This document shows positions 1 to 12,262 of a DNA stretch of 64,000 bases, one piece after another. The notes beneath the pieces were generated by a model that had not been told where the DNA came from, made no database searches, and worked only from the letters and a program-made list of their open reading frames with translations. Numbering within the stretch: position 1 is the first letter of the stretch; each line of letters begins with the position of its first letter. The position numbers were made by a program, and so were the translations under genes. The stretch spans positions 744,001 through 808,000 of the forward strand of contig NJPS01000046.1 of assembly GCA_002946415.1 (NCBI GenBank). The letters run 5' to 3'. This stretch comes from Rutstroemia sp. NJR-2017a BVV2. Its lineage: Eukaryota > Ascomycota > Leotiomycetes > Helotiales > Rutstroemiaceae.

Positions 1-867
1 CAGCCGATCCGACAGCCATACATCTTCGGGCTCCGAATGCGGCTCCCGCACTTGATACCGCAGGACATCGATTATGGCGCTCACGCGCCTTAGACTCAAG
101 CCCCCGTTTCCACCAAACCGCCCATTCGGATTCCACGGCGCTCCCACCCAATCATACTCCAGCCAATTATTCAAACTCTGCCTGCTGTTCGCACACAGCA
201 TGCTATCGGTCTGGAAAACCAGCAGCCATTCCGCCGGCTGCAGGACCGTCTCGTACAGCCAGAGCGTGGTCAGGAACCGGCTGATCTCCTCTTGCGAGCC
301 GGTCGTCATGTTCGCGGGGATGTACGTCAGGTCGAGCTTCCCGCTCGCGACGTGCTGGCGGATGGCCCGGCTAGTGTTGACGGCGGCCACGGATTCGTAG
401 CTGCCCATGAAGCGGAAGCGCCAGTCGGGCGGGACTACGGACATGAAGTGTAGGAGCAAGGGGGAGAGGATCGGGTTTACCCGGTTTTCGATTAGGAGGG
501 CGACTTTGGATTGGTTGAATTGGGAGGGGGCGGTGGTGTGGTAATCGAGGGTTACTTTGGGGATTGTGGGGAGGGAGGGCCGGTCGGGGATGGAGGGGCG
601 GAAGAGGAGGAGAGAGAGGATGCTGGGGAGGAGTGCTGTGTTAGTATATTGTTTGTAAATAATGAGGATCTTTCTCATGGGTTTTTCTCTTTTGGAGAAC
701 TGTTATGCGCGAAGAGTTTGTAATTTTTATACTCACAAAAATGCAACAATTCCCCCCACAGCACGCATTCGTCGCGTAGTTCTGGACCATGCTACCATCA
801 TGGTGGATCGAGTCGCTTCCCATACATCTTCTATCGTCATGTCATTGTTCGGCGACGAGGTCGCCAT
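1..867 (-). CDS. DUF5672 glycosyltransferase-like membrane protein (copy A, 3' end beyond window)
   Basis: Read as complement of 622..1 and 867..737, with a 114-bp intron (donor GTGAGT, branch ACTAAC, acceptor CCCCAG). Joining the exons creates a single hydrophobic segment (around residues 38-52, GGIVAFFILSLLLF) after a basic stretch, as in a type II membrane anchor. The luminal part has the family signatures SKVALLIE, SVVPPDWRF, FQTDSMLCANS and GGNGGLSLRR. DUF5672 is a fungal family thought to be Golgi glycosyltransferase-like; the acidic DS motif may be the metal/nucleotide-sugar site (inference). The start is the first in-frame ATG (867); later Met codons are possible. It faces away from two related genes downstream and resembles the third (4281..5511) more than the second. 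The last part of the protein is outside the window. Confidence 0.85.
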
Positions 868-2358
868 GATTGCGAACGAACTTTTACCGTTCGGCCGCAG
901 TGGGGCGGGTCGTTGAGATTGGCTCGTGCTATCCCGACTCACGATAGCTCCGCTTTGGAGATAGTACGATCAGAAGTGGATATATGACGATGTTCGTGAA
1001 GTAGATTGATATGCGGATGTCTTTGTTCGCTCTAAGATGCGAAAAAGTGTAGCAACGGAAATAACAATAAGGAATGAATCACCACCAGCAAATACCATTC
1101 AGTCCACCCATCTAGAGTGACGAGTAGACGATAGGATAGGTCTGTTCGTTCCTCAGGCGGGCGGGAACAAAGGGAGCTGAGAACTTAGAAGGGAGGCATG
1201 CTAAATTGGGTGGTATTGAAACATCATATTCGCTACTAGGCAGATTCCCAAGTTGTGGGTTATTCTTATTTTCTGGAAGAAGCCAAGTAGCCACGTAATC
1301 ATAGCAGGGAAGGTCGATCAAGCACTAGCTAAACGTAGCGCGAATTGATTGAAACACTGCAAGTTACTAACTATAACTAATATAAAAACCCAAAATATAA
1401 AAGTAAATATAGTAAGTAGGCTGATCCCGTCCCTTGTCCTCGGTCCCTTCCCGGGTATCAATATCCCCGCACTTAGCGGTTTGGCATCCAATCCTTAGAA
1501 GGTTCAGTTACGCGTTCCGGATTCCAGAGTCGTTTGGGGTGTGAGGGAATGAGAGAATCCTTCTAACTTTCTCTAACTCTCTACCAGGTGTGTATTATAT
1601 TCGAGTTTATTCTCGTATATGGCTGCCCTGTACGTACGCTATCTGAGCTGACTGTGAGACGTACTTATCCTTTCCTGCGGGCGTGATTAGTAACTTGGCG
1701 TCGTATTACAGCAGATATTGGTGATATTGGTGATATTGGTGATATTGGTGATATTGGTGAGGTGATATTTGTCACGCGTTACAGTACTGAGCGCTATCGA
1801 AAATCGGCACTCGGATGCAGGTAAGGATGCAGGTAAAGATGCAACTAAGATAAATTGATCGCCAAGGAGGGGCCGATTAGAATGCGCAAGGTCTCAGGGG
1901 GGCAGCTGAGGTGTTTGGGGGAAAAGCCCGAGGTTTCTTAAATGCCCTCTTCATTCCAGCTGCTCTTTGGGGGTTATCAGCAAATTGTACAAGTGCAGCA
2001 AATTGTATAAGAGCTTTTTCGTCACAACAGCCTGCCCTATGGATAGCTCCATCGATACTCCTTACTGTCTTATTTCTTCCGATGCAGTGCCACCAGTGTG
2101 GACTTTCTATTGATGCAGGTACCAGATGGTGTCACAAAAACTTCTTATGAAGGGATATTTCGTAGGCGTGAAGAGGAAAATGAGCACCACTATCACATAT
2201 TTCTCATTTCTGAGAAACAATGCGTTCTCCCTTTTTGCCACACAGGGAGCTGCTGTAGCAAGTTGGCAACTAGACCTTTGAGCATTCCAAAGGTCTTGCG
2301 AGTGAAATTTATCCTCTCATGCCAGAGAACATCTTCCAAGCGCTGCTAGAGGTCACCG
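868..2358. other. Intergenic, no gene recognised
   Basis: Upstream region between the divergent DUF5672 copies A and B. It holds only short ORFs without recognisable domains, an AT-rich patch around 1355-1415 and a 9-bp minisatellite. The promoters of both flanking genes should lie here. Confidence 0.6.
1714..1758. repeat. 9-bp minisatellite, five perfect copies
   Basis: The unit GATATTGGT is repeated five times head to tail without a mismatch, followed by a partial unit. A looser repeat (GATGCAGGTAAG-like) lies about 60 bp downstream. It lies between two divergent DUF5672 genes. Confidence 0.95.
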
Positions 2359-3452
2359 ATGATGGCACTGTCTGTTGAGGACCGCCAGCGACGTTTACGC
2401 AACATCGTATTCGCGGCCATTCTTTTCCTCATAACTATATGGACATACAAGCTCTCGCATCCTGATTTCACCCTGTTCAGTTCCTATACCAGTCGCAACA
2501 AAACGCTGCATTCCTCGAATCCGTATGCCTCGTCGTCAGGAGAAGATGGTGGAAAGCCAAGACCAGCAAGTAAACCCAAGCTGGGAAATTCGCACGAAGG
2601 AGACTACTTCAATGGATCGGTTTTCAACAAGGTGGCTGTGATAATTGAGGATACTTATCGACCGGAAGTAGTTCCTCTCATACTCCATTTCAGCATTGTC
2701 CTGGGTTCCACATGGCCTGTCATCGTCTATACCTCGATAGAATCCGTCCCTTCATTTTCTTCCTCTGCAGCACTTTCTCGATACATCGCACCAGGCCTCA
2801 TTCAAGTGCGCACGCTTCCACAATCTGTGCTTTTCACGGATCTAAGAACCAGGAATAAGTTCTTGACGGATACATGGATATGGGAGAGTCTTGCGCCGGC
2901 GGAGTATATCTTGCTATTCCATAGTGATAGCATGCTCTGTGGCAATGCTGCGAGAAGTGTCGAGGACTTCTTCAAGTACGATCTGGTAGGGCTGCCAGTT
3001 CAGGATAAGGGGCACCGAGGCGGATTGAGTCTGAGGAAGAGGTCTAGTATCTTGAGGGTACTCGAAACCTGGGAATTTGAGGAGGAGAAACACCGCAATG
3101 GTGAAGAAATATCGGAGGATCACTGGTTCCACGAGAAGTCTGTATAACCATATCTTACTCTTTCGCAGGAATCTAACAAGGCTACAGGCTACGGAAACTA
3201 CAAGAGGATGAAAGCAATGAGGGTATTGACCCGGAAGATGAGGGAGCTATCAATCTACCTACCTCGGAGATATCCCAAACATTCAGTGTGGAATCAATTG
3301 ACTACCCACATCCATTAGGCTTACATCGAGTACACAAGTGGAAGGAGGATCAGAGGGGGAAATTGGACGATTGGTGTCCAGAGTACAAGTTATGTTCTGT
3401 GAAAAAGACAGGCGACTTTGCTACTTTGGGGAATGGAAAACTGTCTTGGTAG
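2359..3452 (+). CDS. DUF5672 glycosyltransferase-like membrane protein (copy B)
   Basis: Two exons, 2359..3137 and 3188..3452, 347 aa. The 50-bp intron has the unusual donor GTCTGT but a clear CTAAC branch and a CTACAG acceptor, and it keeps the frame. The N-terminus (MMALSVEDRQRRLRN) is basic and followed by a membrane segment near residues 16-32, fitting a type II Golgi protein. The core shows VAVIIEDTY, FHSDSMLCGNA, GGLSLRKRS and a C-terminal WCPEYKLC, all positions shared with DUF5672 proteins. It is the most divergent of the three local copies, for example KGHRGGLSLRK replaces the NGGLSLRR context. Function is inferred only from the family; acceptor and donor substrates are unknown. It lies 0.8 kb upstream of copy C on the same strand. 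Confidence 0.88.
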
Positions 3453-4280
3453 ATACAGCACACGCAGCCAGGTAGATCTTTGTACGATTCCATGTGCAAA
3501 TTTGGTCTGTAAGATACATCAGACTGCTTGGAGCTAGGAGATGACTAGATAGCTGAATGAACTTGCTTGATATCACCCGAGTTATTCCCTTCGGAGGTGC
3601 TGCTTCTTCTGATGACATCTCAGTAACCTCACGACATCTCATCTCGTACAAGCCTGATTCAAGGGAATTCCATCGAGGGGCTGAAAGCTTATCGTGCAAG
3701 GGCAACATTTTGATTAAAGGTATTTCCACATTCCTCCAATAAATTATATGTCTCATAGAGTTACACAGCTGTGATAGGCCCAGAATGGCGAAATCATTCT
3801 GCTTGGGGCAATCTATATCGGATAAGCTCACTCCCTCCACATAATCTCAAATGCCACAAGCACGTTTCGAATCTCTTGATTTATAGAATTATTCCATTCA
3901 GCTCCTCAATGCAAGCCTGCCTTTGCTTCGCCATATCTACGATTATTCTAATTCCGTTTTTCGTCTCCCATCCGTCTCTTGGCCAATTCATCCTTCCCCA
4001 GTCATCATGCGGATTTATGCTATGCCATAGTAAATCTGCGTACCCATTCACCCAAGCTTTTCCATGTAGCTAGCTGGCTACAGTGAACTACTGCATATCG
4101 CATGGTTACGAGTCTGTATTGCGTATCTGTGTCTCTATCTGTCGTCACCATCCCCAGTTGTCGACCACTGTATCACGCTCAAGACCACCGGAGAATATAC
4201 ATACATAACCTACGTCTCGCCCCGGTATACGAAGCACGGCTCTCTGCATTGCTGCACGCCGTGCTCGAGCAAGATAAAGC
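3453..4280. other. Intergenic, no gene recognised
   Basis: Separates DUF5672 copies B and C. I see no conserved coding segment; short ORFs on both strands look random. The promoter of copy C should be here. Confidence 0.6.
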
Positions 4281-5511
4281 ATGTCTGCCACGCATATCGG
4301 TCCCCGTACGTCGGGTATTGGGAGTTTGGTCATAAATAAAACTCGACTGCTGGTGCTACTTTCACTGATAGCGACGTGAGTTTGTTCTTCAAACTTTTTA
4401 TTTGTTTTGTTTTTGTTTTTCACATGCCATGATCAGAAGTGCTAATATGGTCGAAAAGATGGACAATCGCACACTTCACACCCCGCTATACACCCAGTAT
4501 TCAGCAGCATATAAAAGACAAGTTCAACTCAGCAAGCGATAAGATCCCCTCTCTAAAAGTCGACTGGTATCCCAACCGCGATCCACGCGCCCAATTCAAC
4601 TCCTCCAAAGTCGCCTTGCTAATCGAAGGCCGGCCCATACCTCATCTCGTTCCGCAGCTTTTGCATATGATATCCGTCGTGCCACCCGACTGGCGATTCG
4701 TGTTCATTGGCACAAACAAGAGCATCACGACAGTAGGACGAAGCTTCGCGACGCAGTATCAGCAGGCGAATGGGAAGCTGGATTTGATGGTTCTGCCGAA
4801 ACCGTGGAAGATTGATAGTAAAGAGGATGTGTTCCGGTTGCTTACGGATGTGAGGTTTTATGATGAGTTTCTCCCAGGCGTCGAGTGGTTGTTGAAGTAT
4901 GAGGCCGATTCGATTATGTGTGGGAATTCGGCGGAGAGCTTGAACGATTGGTTGGATTATGATTGGGCTGGTGCTCCTAGGTATGTGGGAATATATTGTC
5001 TGAAAGACTCGGATAGTGAAGGGTTGTGATTGGGGGCAGGGTCCCTCTACTGAAGTACAACTGCTAATTATCTACTTTTTCCAATAGATCTCATGGCGAC
5101 CACTTTGCCGGCAACGGTGGACTATCCTTCCGAAGAATATCGGCCGTTCGAAAAATCCTAGGATTTCAATCACGATACAACAACACAGAGCCAGAAGACG
5201 AATGGTACGGCAAACGAATCACGATATTACCAGGCGCAAGAGTTGCGAGCGGAGAGAAAGAAGACCACTTTTCGGTAGAAGATGTATATCATGACGAACC
5301 GATGGGCTTCCACGTCCGAGATGGAGGGGAAGTACTTCCAGATCGCGTATGGAAGGATCCACAGCAGCGCAAAAAGATATTCGACTACTGTCCGGAAGTC
5401 GTCATGATAATGCCGATGAAGTTAGAGAGGGAAAGATGCGAAGGAGATAATAGGATGGGGGATATTGTTACTTCGAATTCTCCTCCTCCTGAGCAACCGG
5501 ATACGCCGTGA
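4281..5511 (+). CDS. DUF5672 glycosyltransferase-like membrane protein (copy C)
   Basis: Three exons, 4281..4375, 4459..4980 and 5088..5511, 346 aa. The first exon encodes MSATHIGPRTSG and the anchor RLLVLLSLIA. Its intron starts GTGAGT, has a GCTAAT branch and ends in AAAAG, a rare AAG acceptor; it is the only junction I found that keeps frame and completes the membrane segment. The second intron is GTATGT..CAATAG. The core has SKVALLIEGR, VVPPDWRF, YEADSIMCGNS, DYDWAGAPR, GNGGLSFRR, EDEWYGKR and a C-terminal YCPEVVMI. It is close to copy A, so the outer two genes of the trio look like the most related pair. Likely a Golgi-anchored glycosyltransferase-like enzyme (family-based inference). 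Confidence 0.88.
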
Positions 5512-6989
5512 TGGGCATGAGGGCGGTGTTCAGTGTAGGACTCGGGCGTTAGGGTTCCTGGTCTAGACTATGTACGATTTATTTTTGTTATATTAGCGAT
5601 GGATTACAATTATGTCTCATCAGGGAGACACAGGAAAGGATACGCATGGCCATGCTCGGAAAGGTTCAATTGGATATCCGGCGTTAGGATGTTGGGTAAA
5701 AAGGATGTTTTATGTCATATTTACACCATACTATACCAAGTCACCTTCTTCACACCCGTCCACTACCTCAATAGACACAACAGCAACTTCCACCACTGAA
5801 CTCGAAGCCACGATGTCCACATATATCAAATCCAACACCACATTACATCACATCGCATCACCTCACATTTAACCCCGAGAACTAACCACGATGAATCCCC
5901 GCAAGTGCAGAATTATCCGAATCTCCCAAGACCCTTAGAGCTATAACAGTTGGTTATACGTTACATCCCGCCGAGACAACCAAATTGCGCGCGTGAGGTT
6001 AAGTTGGACCCTTGCCAGGTCAGATTTTACCTTATATTGCGATCTGGAGCTACGGGATTGGTGGTCGCAACCGGGGAGCCGGGACGATGAGGATGAGGAT
6101 GAGGCGTTTTTTTGGGTCTACTTCACGTAACTGCTGTACGTGTATTGTGCCTCACGAATCCCGAGGGGACGGGTGCTGTGCTTTGCGAATATTTGGCTTG
6201 AAGTGGGCTGGTGAGAAGGCTTGTTTATGATTGTTTTTGTCTTTGGAGGGGTTTCCTTAGTGGGAGAAGTTGACTTCTTGAGCGCAATGCAAAATATACT
6301 CACGCGGTATGTATTTCTCTACATCGAGAGATGTAGAGAAAATCACAACCAAGTTCAGTCACTCAATCAATCAATCTCCGGGAGAGAACATTTATCCCCA
6401 AAAACTCCATTTCCATTCTATATTCTATGTTCTATAATCTAATCTAATTCCCACCGTCTATTCTATATATCCCCTAACCAAAATCAAACCCAAACTTTTA
6501 TGTTGCCTTCATCGGGTGCTGAGATCCCCTAGATGTCGCTGGTTATTAAAAATAGGAAATCTGCATACATGCAGAAGACCCAGACAAAACTTTTCCCGTC
6601 CATCCATCCGTCTAAACAAACACCACTTCCTCTTTCCTGATCTTGCAATGTCGGACTAAGTGGTATGAAAACATGAGAAGAAGAAGAAAAGAAAAGGAAA
6701 GTCTATCTAAGTCTATCTATATCTATGTCTGACCCGAGCTCCGAGACCATGCTCTTTGCTAGAAGACCAGCCCAAGCAAATGAAAGAAAGGAAAGCAAAA
6801 ACTTTTAAGCGGGGTATTGTTGAAGAATCCTCCTCTCTTTCGCACATCATCGTCGAGACAAGTGGTTCCATGCATCACGTGAGTGAGCGAATCCTTCCTC
6901 CTCCTCTTCCTCTTCTAGGCCCTCTTCCAGGTCAATGACCTCAAGTAAGACCTCTCCCCTAACTCTACCACCTCCCGCCCATCCATCCC
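5512..6989. other. Intergenic, no gene recognised
   Basis: Convergent 3' regions of the DUF5672 copy C and the phosphatase-like gene. Contains a short GATGAG run near 6086-6105 and several AT-rich tracts, but no ORF with recognisable features. Confidence 0.6.
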
Positions 6990-7775
6990 TCAAAAGGTCT
7001 CCGAAACCAACCTCGCCGCCATCTGCACCCTGTCCCTATCCCCCACAACACTAATACACTTCCCGCCCTCCGCCCTCCCAAAAAACAGCCTCACCCCCGT
7101 CTTCTCCTCGATCCTCCTCCTCCTCCTCTCATTATCCTTCACTAACGCCCACCACTCATACTCATTAACCACTACCTGCAGAGTCCTCCACCTCCCCTCC
7201 CTAATCGGTTCCTCCGGCTGCCTGAACCCCAAAAACCGCTCCGCCCAAACCCTCACATTCTTCCTTGCATGCGCAAACGCCTCTTTATCGTATTCCCACC
7301 CCTTCCCCAGCGGAATATAATGGATCTTCGCCCTCGACACCTCATGCGTATCGCGCTCCGCCTCGCTGCGCAAGTGGCATAGCAATTCCACCGTGTCGCG
7401 ATCGAAACAGATGATCATGTCCCTGCTCTGGAAGTCGTCGGCGTACAGGCCGCGCAGTTCGCGGGAGCCGACGCGCGCCAGGATGCTGCGCTTCTCGGAG
7501 CTGTCGAGCGCGCGGCATTGCTGCAGCACGTGCAGGGTGCGGTTTGTGCGCTCGGATTGTCGCGCGAGCTGTAGTGTGCGGGAGAAGGCTTTTTTGTTGT
7601 TTTTGCTGAAGGGCGTCTCGATGTAGAGTCCGCAGGAGGTGACGTCGCTGAAGAGCCAGCGGCGGGCGTCGGTGCAGTTGGCGAGCCAGAGGCGGAGACA
7701 TTCGAGGTAGGCTTGGACGAAGACGCCGCGGTCGTCGTGGTTGTCGTCTATGCAGAGGATTTTGGGTCCCGCCAT
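6990..7775 (-). CDS. LMW-phosphatase-like protein with C-terminal KH-like domain, catalytic loop lost
   Basis: Single exon, 261 aa. The start is the first in-frame ATG (7775). The segment LRGLYADDFQSRDMIICFDR (about residues 119-140), followed by a helix and KIHYIPLG, matches the second half of low-molecular-weight phosphotyrosine phosphatases, where ADDF..D.I..MD is conserved. The matching N-terminal strand is KILCIDDNHDDRG, so the CX5R(S/T) phosphate loop is absent and C and R are seven residues apart. The catalytic DPY motif is not visible either. The last 40 residues (EEKTGVRLFFGRAEGGKCI then VVGDRDRVQMAARLV) look like a degenerate KH or similar nucleic-acid-binding fold. I infer a catalytically dead phosphatase fold fused to an RNA-binding-like domain. 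The phosphatase assignment rests on motif pattern alone. Confidence 0.6.
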   Translation of the reverse strand: MAGPKILCIDDNHDDRGVFVQAYLECLRLWLANCTDARRWLFSDVTSCGLYIETPFSKNNKKAFSRTLQLARQSERTNRTLHVLQQCRALDSSEKRSILARVGSRELRGLYADDFQSRDMIICFDRDTVELLCHLRSEAERDTHEVSRAKIHYIPLGKGWEYDKEAFAHARKNVRVWAERFLGFRQPEEPIREGRWRTLQVVVNEYEWWALVKDNERRRRRIEEKTGVRLFFGRAEGGKCISVVGDRDRVQMAARLVSETF

Positions 7776-8022
7776 GTATACATAGGCCAAGAAAGTACTC
7801 CGACAGCCTTGGTCTTGAGTTGTGAGACTTCAGAGATCGAGATCGGAAAGTTTTTCGGTTTCTCGATAGATGCAATTTGGTAGTTTTGGGGGTAGTTTTG
7901 ATTAATGTATTAGTCGATTAACTTTCTTTCCGTCGTTCCAAAAACAAAAGAATGTTCGTTACTCGTAAAACTTTCAAAAGATTGTATAAACAGAGAGAGT
8001 GACTATGCAGGTTTCAATTCGT

Positions 8023-8376
8023 TTACCAAGGCGGGTAGAGACCCCTTCTTGTAACCTTTCGCATGTCCATCGATGGAAGCTCTAGATCCTGAACTCCCAT
8101 AACAAACACAAATTTTTGAGATGCAATACAGAAACTGCGGTCCCAGCCACGACAGGCTCTGAGAAGGCTGCCCAAGAACAAGGTTCCGGGCTGCCAATGT
8201 AGTCCGTGTGTCCGATAAAATTCCCGCATCAAGCTGCGGGTAACCCACTCCAGCGGTTCCACTTCAATATTGCAGGGAACGAAGCTGTATTCACCGCCAG
8301 TAAATGTGTAGCCAATGTTATAGAAATTGGAAAGTGTTCGCGGTTCTGCAAAGAGGAAACGCAGAGCCTCGACCAT
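8023..8376 (-). CDS. Small hypothetical protein (orphan)
   Basis: A 117-aa ORF starting at MVEALRFLFAEPRTL. I do not recognise the family. The composition is protein-like, with balanced charges and several Trp and Tyr. The frame stays open about 36 nt upstream of the ATG, next to a TTTAG that could be an intron acceptor, so this may be the last exon of a longer gene. No signal peptide or membrane segment is evident. It could also be a relic of a larger gene. Confidence 0.3.
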   Translation of the reverse strand: MVEALRFLFAEPRTLSNFYNIGYTFTGGEYSFVPCNIEVEPLEWVTRSLMREFYRTHGLHWQPGTLFLGSLLRACRGWDRSFCIASQKFVFVMGVQDLELPSMDMRKVTRRGLYPPW

Positions 8377-11300
8377 CTTGCTAGGCCCCCCGCTCGCTTG
8401 CCATCTAAACAACCCACCAGCGCCATGCTAATTCATATGAATTCGCCCTCCATACTTTCTGATTCGTTGGAACTTCTTCAATATCGTAAGGCTATGTATG
8501 CGTTTTACTCTCTCTTCACATTGCAGTCAGCCATGTCTTTCTAAGCCGCTGTCTATTGAAAGCGGGCTTCTGTAAAATTGCACTTTGCGTCCAATCGCTT
8601 GATCTCCACTTATGCAAGGTAAATCCTTCAACATATCGATGAACCCAGTCTAATCAAGTCAACAGAAATGCATGCAAAATTCTAGAACAAATACCCTTGC
8701 GGAGACATTATTTTGGGCATGAGGCTACGCCGTCCAGAAGTCTCAGCCCTGTGAAGTATGTGCGCTAAGAAATCGCCTAAGAAAATTTACCCTCGAAACC
8801 TTGCCCCTCCAGGCCCCTCCAAGCCCCTCAGCCGACCGTTTTGCTGGAGAGAATTGGTATAATACCCTTTCGAAGCCTTCCTATTGGTAGCCGGATCCTG
8901 AGCTCAAGATCTCCCCTAGCTTCTAGAGTTATCCACTGCCGAGTTCATGATACGCTCGTAAAAATAATCTTGGAAGTCTGAAGAAAATTTCTTTCAAAAG
9001 CTGGCAGATTCCCACCACAGATGGATGAAAGGGTATTTGCCTGTTTGTATTCCTTACACCGACTCTTTAATTGATTGGTATAGGTAAGGTTTATATGTGG
9101 AGTTCCTATAAGTTTCGTATCTTTCTGGAAAGGAACTCGGAATAAAGTTAAGCACCAAGCTGCCTAAAAATGCAAGCTGCTCCATGGAGAATTATCTCTC
9201 GCACAGAAAATGACCACGCGACCTTTGTCTGATGGCTTTCGACGGCTCAGCAATATGGAGTCGACTACGACTAAGGTGACTCCATCATGAACCAGGGTAA
9301 CAGACCCGTGATTTGTGGAATGAAATATTTTAAATTCGGTGAGTGACGCATGCTCAACAAGTACTTGGGCACATTATATCAAACACTTCTGCAAGCTCCA
9401 GAAAACCATGCAACTACCAAGATAACGAGAGATATTCCTTCCGTGTCTGTATCCATAAAGAAATCATCCACACTGTGACTTCGAAACCGACGACTGCCTT
9501 GCAAGTCATGAAAGACCTAGGAAAATTCCTTCCGGGAGATGTGGGCGGCTAACGACCATGCTAGTCTCCAGACAACTCGACGTCGCGCAGACGAATCAAC
9601 CCCAAATTATGGCAGAAAAAACTTCAAGCAAAACATTAGACATAGCCCAGGAATGAGTCGAATGCGTCTTAGGATCATGTAATGTAAGTGAAAGCGGGAA
9701 GTGGAGACCTCACGGTCTAGTCAGGAACGGCTGAACTTCCCGCAAGTTTAAGACGGGGATCAGTGTACTCGCACAATGCCATCAAATTTCAGAACATGCA
9801 GAGGTTGACGGAAACATGGTTCCATCTGCACAAAACCATAGCCTGTTACTGGGTCCTACGGGGCAGAATAAGCAGGCCAGAAGTGCCCGTGTTTTCAATT
9901 TGTCGAAACACGAGAGCTATCATCACATTTTAATGCCTGTCTATCAACACATCCTGGAGTCGGTTAAGGACGGTTTAGTGGAAGAATAGCAGTGAGATGC
10001 GCCAAGAGAATGATAACAGCGCAGAAACGGTCCTTGTGAAGACTTCCTCAGGGTATACTGGGGTACGTAGATGTTCTACCATACCGGGTAACATGGGAGC
10101 TAGAGCCACTGCTCTTTCTAGATCGTTACTTGCGTGCAAGTATGCAGAGCTAGACCGGCCCGTACTAAGAATACTTCGATGACCTGGCAGACTGTCTTGC
10201 ATCAATGCCTGAACATCCATTCATAGAAGCGCTGAGAATATTCTGCCGTTCGATGTTGAGAACTTGAGGTTTCGCATGTCCACAATTCGATTCAAGTCGA
10301 CACTCCTGCTTTACCAATACGATCCAGATCGGCACTGCAAGATGCTTTTGTTCCTAAAATTCCTACGATGATCCACTTGGTCATCTGGGATGGACATCAA
10401 TACAATTGCTCGGCCCCATTTGTAGGGCATCCGCCACTACACTGCATGGGCCCTCGGTCTAGAACAATTGGGACTGAACAATTAAATACGAAGCATATCC
10501 CAATCAGAAGATTATTCTGGAGCGAGCGAAGAAAATTTTCATGGAATCTCAGCATACTTTCCTGGCATGAGAATGAAAAGAGGTTTTGTGCTGTCATGCT
10601 GTGGATATCCTGTGAATATATTGTCGCCTGACAAAAGTAAATCGGGGCTGTCGCGTGCCTCTGACAAATTTGTGAAATTATAGATAACAACTATTCATGT
10701 AGAATGAATCATCTTAGGCGCAGCGGTCGCGATATTGAGATGTTCACGACGCCTATAATCCTGAAGAGTGTGCCTATACTGTGTCATGAACAAGTGGTAA
10801 GTTCAACGGTTGCGCTGCCAGCTTCCGGGCCGACAAGATAAAACCAGATGAACTCCTGGCCAGAGATCAAGCCTTGACATGGACGAAGAAAAAATGGTAG
10901 TAGCAGCGAAGAACTTCAAGGCTGTCAATCAAAGTCATGAACTGATGCCCGGAATGGGCCATACTCGGTCTCTTGTTCTTCCTAAAGCAGTAGCATTAAT
11001 GTGAGTTGCCCAGACCATAGGGCGTACTTGATTATAGAATCAACGGACACACCTTCATGCCATATCCATTGGGTATATGATAACCATTACTGAATTGGCA
11101 TCTGAGTTATCAAATAATCAATACTTGAGAAATCTCCGCCTGGGCTACACGATAACCACAATTCGACCGCTCCTGATAAGTCAGTGCAGTTCAACCACTT
11201 ACGGTTCAATAAGAGACATCCGACATTCTGATCTCAGGGAAACATGATTGAGCCATGTCATATTGATGATTGCAACCGCTGAACTGGCCACCGCATTCTG

Positions 11301-12262
11301 GCTCCCATTGATCGGCTCGTACGGGCTGTGTGGGGTTAATTGGTTCGGTGATCCGTAGAAAGAAAAGGCGAACCACAACAGTAAACAAGATGAGATTGTA
11401 TGCTTCGTAAACCAAACTCTCCAGAAGCGTGTCCTGATCCGAGAAATGTCTCAGAAGACATTTCGAGATACACAATCGGGCAACTCATATTGCCCAAGGG
11501 CGTAGCGACGAACACCGGGATTCTCTGATTCCTGCTTCACCTGTACTCATAAACAGATTGCGAATGACCACAGAGCTTCATCCAGCCTGGTGCATCGGTA
11601 TCGATTGAGTATAGAAACACAAGAATTGCTCTGCCAGGCATCCAAGATTCAAGATGGCGAGAGTTGCCCTATCCGCGACCGACCGCATCGACATGGACGT
11701 CATCATGAACAGGCCTAGCATTGGATCATTCGCGGGACCCCAAGAATTTCAAGCATGTCAAATTGCTTGTTGGATATATTGTTGTCGTCGAAGCAAACTC
11801 GCCAACGAGCGATATTGTTTGTTTGTCGTATCTACCGACGAATGAATGTCTAGCCTTACATAAGCAGCCAGTTACAAGCCTCCAAACCATCTACTATCCC
11901 AACCTCGGTATATTTTCGGAATTTGAGGTTTAGTGACTGCTCGATGCAGACGTACAATGACTCAGAATTGAGCATCATCGAAACGGAAACGCAGAACGGT
12001 ATATACAGGTAAGTATAAAGGCAAGGCTTTTGCCACTCTTTTCAATATTTCATCAGTTCAATTGTCCATGTCCCAGCTCTAGGATTGTGCTCCTTCTCAT
12101 ACCGTATGTTCCAGGCTTCTTCAGCAGTGCGATATATCACCGTGTGTGTCATCCCTTATCGTCGATTGTAGTTGCTTTCTTTCGGGCCTTTGGGCAGAGA
12201 CACTGAGCAGAGTTAAGGAAGTTCCTTGAGATCTTACAGCAACAAGTTCGACGAATCGAATC
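8377..12262. other. 3.9-kb stretch without recognisable genes
   Basis: Only short ORFs under about 100 codons occur, with no domain motif, no terminal repeats and no transposase or reverse-transcriptase motif. Base composition is ordinary, so there is no visual sign of strong RIP. It may be eroded transposon or gene sequence, or long regulatory sequence for the acetyltransferase downstream. Confidence 0.5.

Noticed and set aside
1112..1321. 69-codon minus ORF between DUF5672 genes
   Set aside because: Too short, with no motif and no neighbouring exon.
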